From Massilia rubra (lineage in GTDB: Bacteria > Pseudomonadota > Gammaproteobacteria > Burkholderiales > Burkholderiaceae_D): a stretch of 64,000 nucleotides of DNA. The position numbers and the translations under genes were made by a program. Under the pieces are notes generated by a model. The model was not told where the DNA came from, searched no databases, and saw only the letters and a program-made list of their open reading frames with translations. The stretch lies in the NCBI RefSeq assembly GCF_011682065.1, contig NZ_VUYU01000004.1, forward strand, positions 62,001-126,000, written 5' to 3'. Each line of letters opens with the position of its first letter. Within the stretch, counting starts at the first letter, position 1. This document shows, one piece after another, positions 34,101 through 44,700 of the stretch.

Positions 34101-37100
34101 CTGGCCGGGGAACACGCCGTATTCGTGGTCAAGGAACGCGAGGCGCTCACCTGGAACTACGAGCGCGACCCGGTCCATCCGCGCATCGAGCACCGCCTCA
34201 ATCTGTCCATGGATGCGTACGGCAACGTGCTCGAAGCGGTGCACGTCGCCTACGGGGCCGGCGCGCCGCAGCCGGAGATCGCCGCCATCCAGGGCCGCAC
34301 CCTGGTCACGCTCGACCAAACCGACTTCACCACGGACGCCATCGACAAGCTGCACTACCGGCTGCGCCTGCCGGCGCGCAGCAGCAAGTTCGAGCTCACC
34401 GGGGTGCGGCAATCCGCGCCGCTGTATCGCCTGGAAGACTTTATGCGGACCGGATTCCACGTGCTGGCCGATTCGGTGGAGGCGCCGTTCTTCGCGTACG
34501 ACAGCACCCCGCCCGCGGGCGTCATCCAACGCCGCCTCATGTCGGCAAAGGAAACGCTGTATTACGATGCGAACGTGCGCGACGCCTTGCCGCTGGCAGG
34601 GCTGCATTACCGCGCGCTACCGTTTGCCAGCCATGAACTGGCCTACACGGCGGAGCTGCTGGCGCACCTCTTCGAGGCGCGCGTCACGCCCGCGCTGATG
34701 CGCGCCGGCGGCTATCTTGAGCGCGGCGCCGGGCGCTGGTGGGTGTCGTCCGGAAGCCTGGCCTACCTGGACGCGGGCGAGCATGCGGCCGCTGCGCAGG
34801 CGCGCTTCTTCGCGCCCGTTGCGCACCTCGATGCGCTGGGCGCGCGCACCGCCGTCGCCTACTTCGGCACGTATTTTCTGATGCGCAGCGCCACCGAGGA
34901 TGCCGCGCACAACCGCGTCACCATCGACACCTTCGATCTGCGCACCCTGGCGCCGGTGCGCATGACCGATGTCAACGGTAATGTATCGACACTGCTGCTC
35001 GACGAAATGGGGTGGGTCAAGGCCACGGCGGCCGGCGGCAAGGGAGGCGAGGGCGACGACCTGGCCGGCCTGTCGGTGGCGCCGTCGGCCGCCGACAGCG
35101 CCGCGCGCGCCAGTTTCCTCGGCACGGCCGACGCGCTTGCGCTGGAAGCGGCCGGCAAGGCGCTGCTGCAGCGCGCCTCGGCCCGCTATGTGTACGATGC
35201 GCACCGCTACCTGGACTCGGGCGGGACCGAGCCGCCTCTGGCGGCCTCGATCGTGCGCGAGCAGCACGCCGCCGCGCTGGCCGATTCGCCGGTGCAGATC
35301 TCGTTCGAGTATTCGAACGGCATGGGCCGGGTCGAGATGCGCAAGCTACAAGCCGAGCCCGGCATAGCGACCCGTGTCACCGTCGGCGCGGACGGCGCGC
35401 TGGTGGTGGACCAGGTCGACAGCGCGCGGCAGTCGCCGCCGCGCCTGCGGTGGGTGGGCAGCGGGCGCCGCATCGTCAACAACAAGGGCAATCCGGTCAA
35501 GGACTACGAGCCGTTCTTCTCGCTGTCGCCGCGCTTCGAGTCCGAGCGGGCGGTGGCGCAGGCCGGCAGGCCGATCCTGCGCTTCTACGATCCGGCCGAT
35601 CGTCCGGTGCGGGTGAACTACCCGGACGGCACGTTTACCCGCACGGAATTTTCGGCCTGGCGCGTCGTCGAGCACGATCGCAACGACACCGTGCTGGACT
35701 CGGCATGGTACGCACTGCGGCTCAAGCGCCGCATCGATGGCCTGTTGCGGGCGGCCGGCAAGGACCCGTTGCGGGAAGCGCAGGCGGCGGCGCAAACGGC
35801 CGCGCATGCCGGCACGCCGCTGACCCGCCATGTCGACCCGCTGGGCCGGCACGTGCTGGAGGTGGCGCACGACGGCCAGGATGGGCTGGGAAACGCGATC
35901 CTTCATGCGACCGTGCACCGGCGCGACGCCGGCGGCAATGTGGTGGCGATCCGCGATGCGCGCAATAACCCGTCGGTCATCTACGGGCATGACATGCGCG
36001 GTCGCGTCGCCTTGCTCGACAGCATGGACAGCGGCCTGCGCCAGATGCTCGACCATGCCGGCGGCGAGCCGCTGCGCGTCTGGGACGGGCGCGGCCAGGA
36101 ATTCCAGTTCGCCTATGACGATCCGCTGCACCGCCTGACCGGGCGGCGCGTGCTGGGCGGCGATGGCGCCGCGCCGCTCGATCATGTGTACGAGCGCATC
36201 GTCTACGGCGAAGGCCGGCCCGACGCCATGGCGCGCAACCTGCGCGGCAACGTGGCGCTGGTGTACGACACGGCGGGCCGGGTGGAAAACCTGGCGTATG
36301 ACTTCAAGGGCAACCTGGCCGCGTCCGCCCGGCGCCTGGCGCGCGATTACAAGGGCGTGCCCGACTGGGCCGGCGCCGATCCCGACGCCGCGCTGGAGGC
36401 GGCCGAGTACCGCTCCGGCGCCACCTATGACGCGATCGACAGGGTGGCCGCCAGGATCACGGCCGATGGCAGCGAGTACCTGCCCACGTATAACGCCGCC
36501 AACCTGCTCGAGCAGGTGCGCATCCGGCAGGGCGCAGACACCCTGCTCATCGTGGCCGGGATGGACTATGACGCCAAGGGCCAGCGCCTGCGGGTGGTGC
36601 ATGGCAACGGCGTCGTCACCACCTGTCGCTACGACAGCGACACCTTCCGCCTGCTGGAACTCGACAGTCTTGCCGGCGACGGCACCCTGTTGCAGGCGCT
36701 GCACTATACCTACGATCCGGTCGGCAATGCCACGCACCGCGAAGACCGCGCCGTGCCCACCGTCTGGTTCGCCAACGCGATGGTCACGGACCTCGCCACC
36801 TATCGCTATTCGCCGCTCTACCGGCTGGTCGAGGCCAACGGGCGCGAGCGGGCGGCGGCCGCCGCCGCCACCGACAACTGGAACGACGCCGCGTATGGCG
36901 CCAGCCTTGCCGTGGGCGACGCATTGGCATGGCGCAACTACACGCAGGAGTACCGCTACGACAGCACCGGCAACATCACGCAGATGAAGCACAGTGCCGG
37001 CGCAGCGGGCTGGACGCGCGACTATACCTATGCCGCCGGGTCCAACCGGCTTGCCGCCACCCGGTTTGGCATGCGGGAGGTGGCGTATGCCCACCACGCG

Positions 37101-38699
37101 GCGCATGGCTTCCTGACGTCGATGCCGCACCTGACGCTGATGGCGTGGAATTTTCGCGATGAACTGCAAGCCACCGCTACCCAGCGTGTGACCGACGGCA
37201 CGCCGGAAACCACCTGGTACGTGTATGACGGCCACGGCAAGCGTATCCGGAAAATCGTGGAAGGCGCCGCCGCCGCGGCCGCCGCGCCGGCGCGCAAGTC
37301 GGAACGGCTGTATCTCGACGGCGTCGAACTCTATCGCGACTACGGCGCCGCCGCGCCCGCCGTCGAACAGAGCACGCTCGACGTGATGGACGAGCGCCAG
37401 CGCGTGGCGCTGATCGAACGCACCGGGGCGACCAGGCTGGTGCGCTATCAGTGCGCCGACCACTTGCAGTCCGCGCAGATCGAAACCGACGCCGCCGGCC
37501 GCGTGATCAGCTATGAGCAATATCATCCGTTCGGCACCACCGCCTGGCAGGTGGCCGACCGCCATATCGCCGCCGCCGCCAGGCGCTATCGCCATGCCGG
37601 CATGGAGCGCGACGCCGAGAGCGGCCTCGAATACTGCCATGCCCGCTACTACGCGCCATGGCTGGGCCGATGGATCGCGCCCGACCACCTCGCCGAGCGG
37701 CTGGAGGGCAACCGCTATGCCTACGTGAAGAACAATCCGGTCAAGCACCGCGACCCGAACGGCATGTTTGAAGAATCAGTCCACGGCATCCTGACCTACC
37801 GGCTGGCGCTTGCCGCCGGCTTCCCGCCCGAGGATGCGGCGCGGGTGGCGCTCGCCGCCGCCGCCATGGACCACGATGCGGACACCAAGCCGGCCGGCGA
37901 GCTCGATATCCCCGCGTTCCAGCGCATTCCGCAGACCATCCGCTATCACTTTCCGGACAATCCCTTCGCCAGTGCGCAGGCCGGCGTGGACGGCGATATC
38001 GGCGCCCAGCGGGCGGGCGCGCGCGGCAACGACGACCTGGAACGCTTTGGCCAGCACTTGCACACGCTGGAGGATATCGGCTTCACCGATGCGCCCGGGC
38101 CGCACATGCGCCACGATCCCGGCCGCCCGGTGCAGCGGATGCTTGGCCCGTCGCTGGTGTTCGTCGGCCTGGCGGTCGCTACGGGCACGCTGATAAGCGA
38201 GCCGGCGCTGTTGCAGGGCAACGGCGGCGCCGCCTTGCTGGTCGGCTTGGGCATCTATCTGATGGTGCTTGGCGTTGCCGTCAAGGATATCGGACATCCG
38301 TCATACCGGACCGAGCGCGGCGAGTTCAGCACCTCGTTCGGCCACACCGCCGACCAGGCGCCGCAAGATCCCGTACGCAACAGCGCCGCGCTGCTGCAGG
38401 TCTATGAAAAGATGAAGGAATATGCGCGGGCCCGCTACGGCGGCGTGGCGACCGACGATGCGGGCGCCGCCGGCGCCATCACCGAGACGGTCTCGGCTGA
38501 CAACGCCTGCCTGGTCAGCAACTTCGCCAATGCGCGCCCGCTCGGCCTGGGCGGCGTGCCGCTGCCGTCTTACAGCGAGATCCTGTCGACCCGTAGCGCC
38601 GACCGTGGCAGGAGCTGGCTGCCGCAGCAAATGGACGTCACCATGCCGGCCCAGCGCGGCGGGTGGCGCTACACGCCCGGCATCAAGGCCTGCCACTAG
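31167..38699 (+). CDS. Tc toxin, fused TcB-TcC subunit with C-terminal effector domain
   Basis: This 2510-residue protein starts at ATG 31167, with GGAGG 6 nt before it. Residues about 15-330 are SpvB-like ('LTYNSGAGNGVLGIGWALD'); FG-GAP-like beta-propeller units with 'DLNGDGRQQV', 'DLDGDGRADLL' and 'DMSGDGLRDIVRI' follow, then the TcdB middle domains ('FSYKSSTWFYQKDK'). From about 1450 onward are YD/RHS repeats forming the TcC shell. The RHS core ends at 'NNPVKHRDPNGM' (M2200), where self-cleavage releases the tip in this family. The tip (about 2201-2510) starts 'HGILTYRLALAAGF', has 'DHDADT' and 'HLHTLED', two hydrophobic helices, then 'DIGHPS' and 'GHTADQ'. This His/Asp pattern resembles zinc phospholipase C/DUF6765-like domains. 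Tc complexes inject the tip into eukaryotic cells. Fusion of B and C in one chain is less common than separate genes. Confidence 0.9.
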   Translation: MQKQSGGMGHTSGDDLRRMREPAPGSNAAKAPKLEVEPPTLSLPKGGGAISGIDEQFTLNPSNGTAALSLSLPMTPARNGFLPPLKLTYNSGAGNGVLGIGWALDMPSIRRRSDQQLPRYRDDDVFLLQGQELVPAATWQGGRWDTTAVTDGDFTIRRYRVRVESAFARIERIAHPVFGEWWRVTTRHNVSTFFGLDAATRIADPAAAGNVHEWLPALLFDDQGNCLAYDYRDEDLAGVPATLAEANRLAGVARFANKYLKRVRYGNRTPYVADPANPYRPAAMPAAFLFHLVLDYGEHDAAAPVPEVLPGQRWPARADPFSAYRGGFEIRTYRLLRRALMFHQFDELAGGAACLVRSLDLAYVSSSAASPQATDVSYLRHATQCAYVRRDDGSYLRSALPPLALEYQALDWDGAVRTVERATLASLPPGLGDYEWTDLYGEGIPGLFTEREGAWFYTANLGDVDESGRVTLDASRCVMPRPSFSGMREGALALRDLNGDGRQQVVVQTAQMQGYFARGEQGDWLPFRSFDKVLRIDLSSAHVRRLDLDGDGRADLLISEDNAFVWHKGSAQGYDAGERVARPADENLGPAIVFAEELQTIHLADMSGDGLRDIVRIRNNEVCYWPNLGYGRFGPKVAMDNAPAFAAPDQFDARYLHLADVSGTGAIDILYLGPQGCGAWLNLGGNAWSAVQPIAPFLPPGAPVKVDVLDLLGNGTACIVWMSPLPAHAAAPLRYIDLMGGKKPHLLTKVVNNLGKETTFSYKSSTWFYQKDKQDGRPWATRLPFPVHCLRRVEVRDRIAGARRVTEMRYHHGYYDAAEREFHGFGMVEQRDAESFEHWEGDAAQPALEQALHQAPVLTKTWFHTGAISGRDAILLRFRDEYWDRELARQGYAGAADEAALPDAHVVPAPGIAPDAVAPLRPEDWREALRACKGMVLRKEVFGLDAPATNPTPAELRRQLLPYTVAAHNCVIEMLQPALAGEHAVFVVKEREALTWNYERDPVHPRIEHRLNLSMDAYGNVLEAVHVAYGAGAPQPEIAAIQGRTLVTLDQTDFTTDAIDKLHYRLRLPARSSKFELTGVRQSAPLYRLEDFMRTGFHVLADSVEAPFFAYDSTPPAGVIQRRLMSAKETLYYDANVRDALPLAGLHYRALPFASHELAYTAELLAHLFEARVTPALMRAGGYLERGAGRWWVSSGSLAYLDAGEHAAAAQARFFAPVAHLDALGARTAVAYFGTYFLMRSATEDAAHNRVTIDTFDLRTLAPVRMTDVNGNVSTLLLDEMGWVKATAAGGKGGEGDDLAGLSVAPSAADSAARASFLGTADALALEAAGKALLQRASARYVYDAHRYLDSGGTEPPLAASIVREQHAAALADSPVQISFEYSNGMGRVEMRKLQAEPGIATRVTVGADGALVVDQVDSARQSPPRLRWVGSGRRIVNNKGNPVKDYEPFFSLSPRFESERAVAQAGRPILRFYDPADRPVRVNYPDGTFTRTEFSAWRVVEHDRNDTVLDSAWYALRLKRRIDGLLRAAGKDPLREAQAAAQTAAHAGTPLTRHVDPLGRHVLEVAHDGQDGLGNAILHATVHRRDAGGNVVAIRDARNNPSVIYGHDMRGRVALLDSMDSGLRQMLDHAGGEPLRVWDGRGQEFQFAYDDPLHRLTGRRVLGGDGAAPLDHVYERIVYGEGRPDAMARNLRGNVALVYDTAGRVENLAYDFKGNLAASARRLARDYKGVPDWAGADPDAALEAAEYRSGATYDAIDRVAARITADGSEYLPTYNAANLLEQVRIRQGADTLLIVAGMDYDAKGQRLRVVHGNGVVTTCRYDSDTFRLLELDSLAGDGTLLQALHYTYDPVGNATHREDRAVPTVWFANAMVTDLATYRYSPLYRLVEANGRERAAAAAATDNWNDAAYGASLAVGDALAWRNYTQEYRYDSTGNITQMKHSAGAAGWTRDYTYAAGSNRLAATRFGMREVAYAHHAAHGFLTSMPHLTLMAWNFRDELQATATQRVTDGTPETTWYVYDGHGKRIRKIVEGAAAAAAAPARKSERLYLDGVELYRDYGAAAPAVEQSTLDVMDERQRVALIERTGATRLVRYQCADHLQSAQIETDAAGRVISYEQYHPFGTTAWQVADRHIAAAARRYRHAGMERDAESGLEYCHARYYAPWLGRWIAPDHLAERLEGNRYAYVKNNPVKHRDPNGMFEESVHGILTYRLALAAGFPPEDAARVALAAAAMDHDADTKPAGELDIPAFQRIPQTIRYHFPDNPFASAQAGVDGDIGAQRAGARGNDDLERFGQHLHTLEDIGFTDAPGPHMRHDPGRPVQRMLGPSLVFVGLAVATGTLISEPALLQGNGGAALLVGLGIYLMVLGVAVKDIGHPSYRTERGEFSTSFGHTADQAPQDPVRNSAALLQVYEKMKEYARARYGGVATDDAGAAGAITETVSADNACLVSNFANARPLGLGGVPLPSYSEILSTRSADRGRSWLPQQMDVTMPAQRGGWRYTPGIKACH

Positions 38700-38724
38700 G
38701 ACGCCAACCGAAAAGGGGAACAAC

Positions 38725-41700
38725 ATGGCACGACAGATCATCGAGGGCTTGCTGATCGACGCCGCAACGCGCGTCGCACTGCCCGACCTGCTGGTGCAAG
38801 CATGGTTGCGCGCACCGAAGCGGGAGGACGAGGCGGCCGTCGGCGAGGCCACCAGCGGGCATGACGGCCGCTTCGCGATCGCCCTGGACTACGCCGACGA
38901 CCATGCGCTCTGGGCCAGCGACGTCTACTTCAAGGTATTCATCGAGAAGCGGCTGGTCGAGGATACCCGGCAGAGCATTCTGAAGAACCCGAACGAGGCC
39001 AGCGCGCGGGTGCTGATCCCGATCGGCGCGCAGGTCCTGGCGTCCTTGCCCGCGCTGGACTTCTGCGAGCTCGCTGGCGTCGTGAGCAACGAGCTTGGGG
39101 TAGGCCTGGCGGAACTGCGCATCGAACTGGTCGAGCGCAGCCTGGGCAAGGAGACGGTGCTGGCCATCGCCGTCACCGATGGCGAGGGCCGCTACAGCAT
39201 GCTGGGCGACCTGGCGGGACGGCCCCGCGCCGACCTGTTGGTGCGCGCCAGGGCGCCGGGCGACAGCGACAACGGCAACGGCAAGGAGCTGGCGCGCTCG
39301 GACGTGTTTCACGGCGCCGATGCCGCGCTGAGCGTCGATCTCGTGGTGGCGGCGGACAAGGCGCCGCGCAGCGACGAATTCCTGCGCCTGAGCCGTGCCA
39401 TCGCGCGCGAGCTGGGGTCCGGCACCGGCGTCGAGCGGCTCGATGCGGCGGGCGTGCACGCCCTGTCCGGCAGCCTGCGCTGGGATCCGCGCATGATCGC
39501 CATGGGCGCCACGGCGGCCCGGCTGAGCAGCGAGACCAGCATTCCAGCCGAGCATTACTACGCCTTGCTGCGCTCCGGCGTGGCCGGCGATGCGGCGGCG
39601 ATCCACCGCCTGCCGCTGTCGAGCGTCGAGGCGCGGCTCAAGCGCGCGACGGACGACGGCGTGATCGGCGGCGAGCAGCCGATTGAGCGAACGCTCGAGC
39701 GCTACCAGAGCGCCAGCATTGCCGAGTATGGCCGGTACAAGGCGCCGGCCGCCGTCTCCAGCCTGGGCGAGCTGCTGGCCGTGAGCCTGGAGTCCGCGCA
39801 GGTGCCGGACTTTCTCGACGCTTTTGCGGCCACCGCGGACCGGCCCGCCGATCTGTGGAAGGCGCTGGCCCGGAACGGCATCGACGCCAACGCCATCGAG
39901 CGGCTGCGCACCGATGGCAAGCTGGGTTTTCTCACGCGCCAGAACGCACCGCTGGTCAAGCGCCTGGGCGCCGAAGGCATACGCGCCGTGGAAGACCTGG
40001 TGGGCGCGGGCCTGTATGAAGCCGAGGCCTGGAAGCGGCTGATCGACGCCGACGTGCCGGAGGGCGTGAGCGCCGATGCCTACGCCAGCGGGCTGGCGGC
40101 CCAGGTGCAGCTCAGTTTCGGTAGCCAGGTGATGGCCGAGATGGTGCGCCGCAAGCACATCGACATCGGCGTTGCGGGCGCCGCCGCCGACGAGGTGACG
40201 GCTTTCTTCCGCAACGCCGGCGCCCGCATCGGCGCCCAGGCCGTCAGTCAGTGGAAAGGATTCGACACCCTCTCGCCGCAAGCGAAGACAGGCGCGCGCC
40301 GGGTCGAGCGGCTGTACCAGCTGACGCCGTCGAACGATGCCATGAAGGCCCTGTCCAGGGCGGGCGTCGACTCGGCCATGGAGATCGCGCGCTTGCCGCG
40401 CGCGCAGTTCATGGCGCGTTTCGGCGGCAGCTTCCCCAGCATTGCCGAGGCGGCGCTGGTGTACCGCAAGGCCATTGCCACGCACAGCGCCACCCTGCAC
40501 CTTGCGACCGGCTTCCTGACGGCGCGCGGCATGCCGAACGTGTACGGCATTACCGGCCGGCGCCAGAACACGGCGGCCCCGCTGCCAGCCGCTACGCCGG
40601 GCGCGCCGTTACTGGAGCAATTGCTGGGCAACCTCGATTACTGCGCCTGCGACGAGTGCAAGTCGGTGCTGGGCGCCGCCGCCTACTTCGTCGAGCTGCT
40701 GCAGTTCATCGACCTGCCGCACCTGCCGGGAGCGGCGCTCAATCCGCAGGCGGTGCTGTTCGGCCGGCGGCCCGACCTGCAGCATCTGCTGCTCAGTTGC
40801 GAGAACACCAATATCGCGCTGCCCTACGTCGATCTGATCAACGAGGTGCTGGAACACTACATCGTCAGCGGCAGCCTGGCGGGGTTTCAGGGTTTTAACC
40901 TGCGCGAAGACAGCAGCGCGCCGGACCTGCTGGCCGATCCGGAACATGTCGCCGATGCCGCGTACGTCAAGACCAAGGAGCAGGTGTATCCGCACGGACT
41001 GCCGTTCGACCTGCCGCTGGCGGCGCTGCGGCTGCTGATGCGGGCATGGGGCACCACCCTGGCCGATGCGCTGGGCGTGTTCGGCAGCGCCGCCGCGGCG
41101 CGGCGCGAGCGCATTGGCCTGAACGCCGCCGAATACAGCATCCTCACCGACACCGGATTTCGCGCCTTGCCCGCGTACTTCGGCGAGTCCGCCGGCATGC
41201 GCATGGCCGAGCTGAACAAAGCCGTCGCCGATAGCAAGACCTTCTGCCGGCGCACGGGCATCAGTGCCGACGAGCTGGCCGCAGTGCTGCGCACGCGCTT
41301 CATCAATCCGGGCTATCCGCTGGTCGCCTTGTTAACGCCATTGCAAGTGTCGATGGGGCAGGTGCAGGCGCTGTACGATGGCACGCTCAGCAGCGCCAAG
41401 TTCAGCGCCTTGTTGCCGCCCGCGCTGGACCTGGCGCCGTATCACGGCGGTGTGGTCCGCTGGCTGCACGATCACCGCGAGCTGATCCTGAAGCTGATCA
41501 CGCTGACGGACGTGGGCGGCGCGATGCAACTGCGCCTGGCGCAGCCCGACAACGCCGCCGACCAGTTGGGCAAGCTCGACTATCACAAGCTGCTGCGCTT
41601 CATCCGCTTGTGGAAAAAGCTGGGCTGGCCGATCGCGCTGACCGACCGCGTGCTCAACGTCTTCCTCGGCATGCCGCCGGAAAAGCTGACCGATGCCAAT

Positions 41701-44700
41701 CTCGACACCGCATTTACCGCGCTGCTGGACCGGATCGCCAACTTCCTGACGCTGGGCGTGCGCCAGTCCCTGTCCGCCGCCAGGCTGGCCGACTGGGTCG
41801 ACGTGTTCGACAGCGCGCTCGCCGTGCCGGTGCGCCAGGAACGCCTGGCCCGGCTGTTGCGGATCGGCCTGGGGGACCTGGTGCGCTTGAGCGAGATCAG
41901 CGGCATCGATCCCTTGGCCGCCGACATGGCCGCCGATGCGCCCTCGTTGCCGCGCTTTCTGGACGCGTGGCAGCTGCTGCAGGGCGCGCGCCTGAAGGTG
42001 GCCGACCTGGACTACCTGCTGTGCCATGCCGACGACAGCGCCGCGCCGCTGCGCGACCTCAAGGCGCTGCGCGATAACATGGGCGCCGTGACCGCCCCCC
42101 TTGGCGCGCCGGCGGCCGGCGCCGACCTGGCGCAGGCGCATGCCCGCATGGCGCAGGTCTACGACAGGACGGTGGCCGACCATTTCATCGGCCTGGTCGG
42201 CCGCAGCGGCACCTATCGGGCCGCGCTGGTGACGGTGGAAGAAGCGCTGCCCGCCAGGCTCGGCGCCGTCGATGCGCGCCTCGGACTCGACCCGTTCGCC
42301 CGCCAACTGACCTATCGGGGTATCCTGCCGGCGGCAGTGGCCGCCGCGCTGGGCGCCGCCGCCGATGCCCTGACGCCGGCGGAGATGGACGCGCTCGATA
42401 CCATGCCCGCGCTGGCCGTCTTCATTGCCGACTTCAAGGCGGCGGTGCGCACGCTTGCCGCCGCCGGCCAGGCCGACCTGGCGCTCCTGGCCGCCGGCTA
42501 TCCCGAACTGAAGACCGTCTACGATGCGGTGGCCGGCATCGCCGACCCGGGCGCGCAGGCTGGCGCACTGATCGCGCAGGTCACGCCGGCGCTGCAGCGC
42601 GGCCTGGAAAGCACGGCGCTGCGCGGCACCCTGGCCGCGCTGCTGAAAACGCCGCTGGAGATGGTGGAGGTGCTGACCGGCGGGCCGGATGTGCTGCGCG
42701 CGGCCGGTGACGCCAGCGCCGGCGTGCTGGAAGACTTCCGGCAGCTCAACGCGGCGACCCCGCTCGATGCCGATGGCGTGCACCTGCTGCACATCGATCC
42801 TCCCGCCACCGACAACTACCTCCTGTTTGTCGCGGCGCCGCCGGGGACCGTGGTCACGCTGATGCTGGGCGCTGAACCGGCCATACCGGCGTCAGCGGTC
42901 GGCGCCAGCGGGGAAATCGCCGCCACCGGCTTGCTGGCCTTGAGCGCGGGCGTGCTCACCGGGCTCGCACTGACCCTGGCCAAGCTGCCGGCCGGGCAGG
43001 CGGCGCAACTGCGCTGGCGCACCAATGGCATGGCGAAGGCGCCAGTGCCGCCGTCCCGCATCTATGCGGCCGCGCGGCTGGCCACGGCGCGCCTGTCGCT
43101 GCTGCGGCTGCACAAGGCGGCCTTGCTGTCGCACACGCTGTCGCTGACGCCGAAGGCGCTGGCGTATCTTGCGGCCGGCAACACCAACAAGGCCGGCATC
43201 CTGAACCAGTTGGACGTGACGGGCAAGATCACCGGCGCCAGCCTGCACGCGCTGTGGAACGAGTTTGCCGAGCTGGCCTGGCTGGCGCAGATGAAGGTCG
43301 ACGACGCCAATCTTGATACCTGGGCCAGCCTGCTGGAACGTCCCGGCCAGGTCACGCCGACAGGCCGGCTGGTGCTGGCGGCCGCTGCCGGCTGGACCGA
43401 TGACGACCTGAACGCGGTGCTGGCGCACTTCGGCCTCGATATCGACAGCCTGGGGTCGATCGGCACACTGCGCCAGGTGAAGCAGGCCGTCGATCTGGCC
43501 ATGGCCAGCGGCCAGCGCGCCGTGGATTTGGCCGCCTGGAGCGTCGCTGCGCCGGACCAGGCGCTGATCGCCGCCATCAAGCAAAGCCTGCGCCAGCACC
43601 AGGATGCGGCGGCCTGGCGCGCTACGCTGCAGGATGTCAACGACGCCTTGCGCAACCAGCGCCGCGGCGCCCTGGTCAGCTATATCCTGCACCACCAGGC
43701 GCCGCTGCCCGGGATCGATACCGCCGACAAGCTGTACGAGCATTTCCTGATCGACGTCGAGATGGATGCGTGCATGCTCACGTCGCGCATCCGGCTGGCG
43801 CTGTCGACGGTGCAGTTGTTCGTCACGCGCTGCCTGATGGGCCTCGAGGACGAGGTGAAGCCGGCGGCGATCGACGCGGTCCAGTGGGCATGGATGCGGC
43901 GATACCGCGTGTGGCAGGCCAACCGCAAGATCTTCCTGTTCCCGGAAAACTGGCTTGAGCCTGAACTAAGGGACGACAAGTCGCCGTTCTTCCGCGAGCT
44001 CGAAGCGGAATTGCTGAAATCGGATATCACCGATGAGCTGGCGGAGGATGCGTACCTGGGCTACCTGAAGAAGCTCGACGACGTGGCGCGCCTGGAGGTG
44101 ACCGGCTCCTGCCTCCAGGAAGGCAAGGCGGGCACCGAGGATGACATCCTGCACGTGTTCGGCCGCACCAACGGTTTCACGCGCGAGCACTATTACCGCC
44201 GTTTCGAAGGCGGGTACTGGACGCCATGGGAAAAGGTCAGCCTCAATATCGAGGGCGAGTTCGTGCTCCCCGTGGTCTGGAAAAACCAGCTCTGCGTATT
44301 CTGGCTGATGGCGCTGCCCAAGCCGGCAGGGGTCGACGAGAGCAAGTCGCCGCAAGGCATGGCGGCCGAACCATGGACCAACAGCGCCAGGCTCAACGTA
44401 GAGATCAGCGTCGCCTTCGGCCAGTACTACCGGGGCAAGTGGAGCGCGCCGAAGTCTTCGGAACTGCATCAGCCGATACGCTTGACGGGACTGAAAAGCT
44501 TCGATCCGGCCAAGCTGCAGGTAATGCTGCGCACGCACAAGCCCGGCCCGGAGATAGCGGAACGCCTGACGATCGGCATTCTGTACCTGGACACCCTGCA
44601 AAAAGTCGAGATGGTGTTCTCCAGTAAGAACGCGGCGCCGCTGGTCAGTTCCGTGGATGTCACGCAGAGCCGCGCTGATTTCGACCCCTTCCTCGACCAG

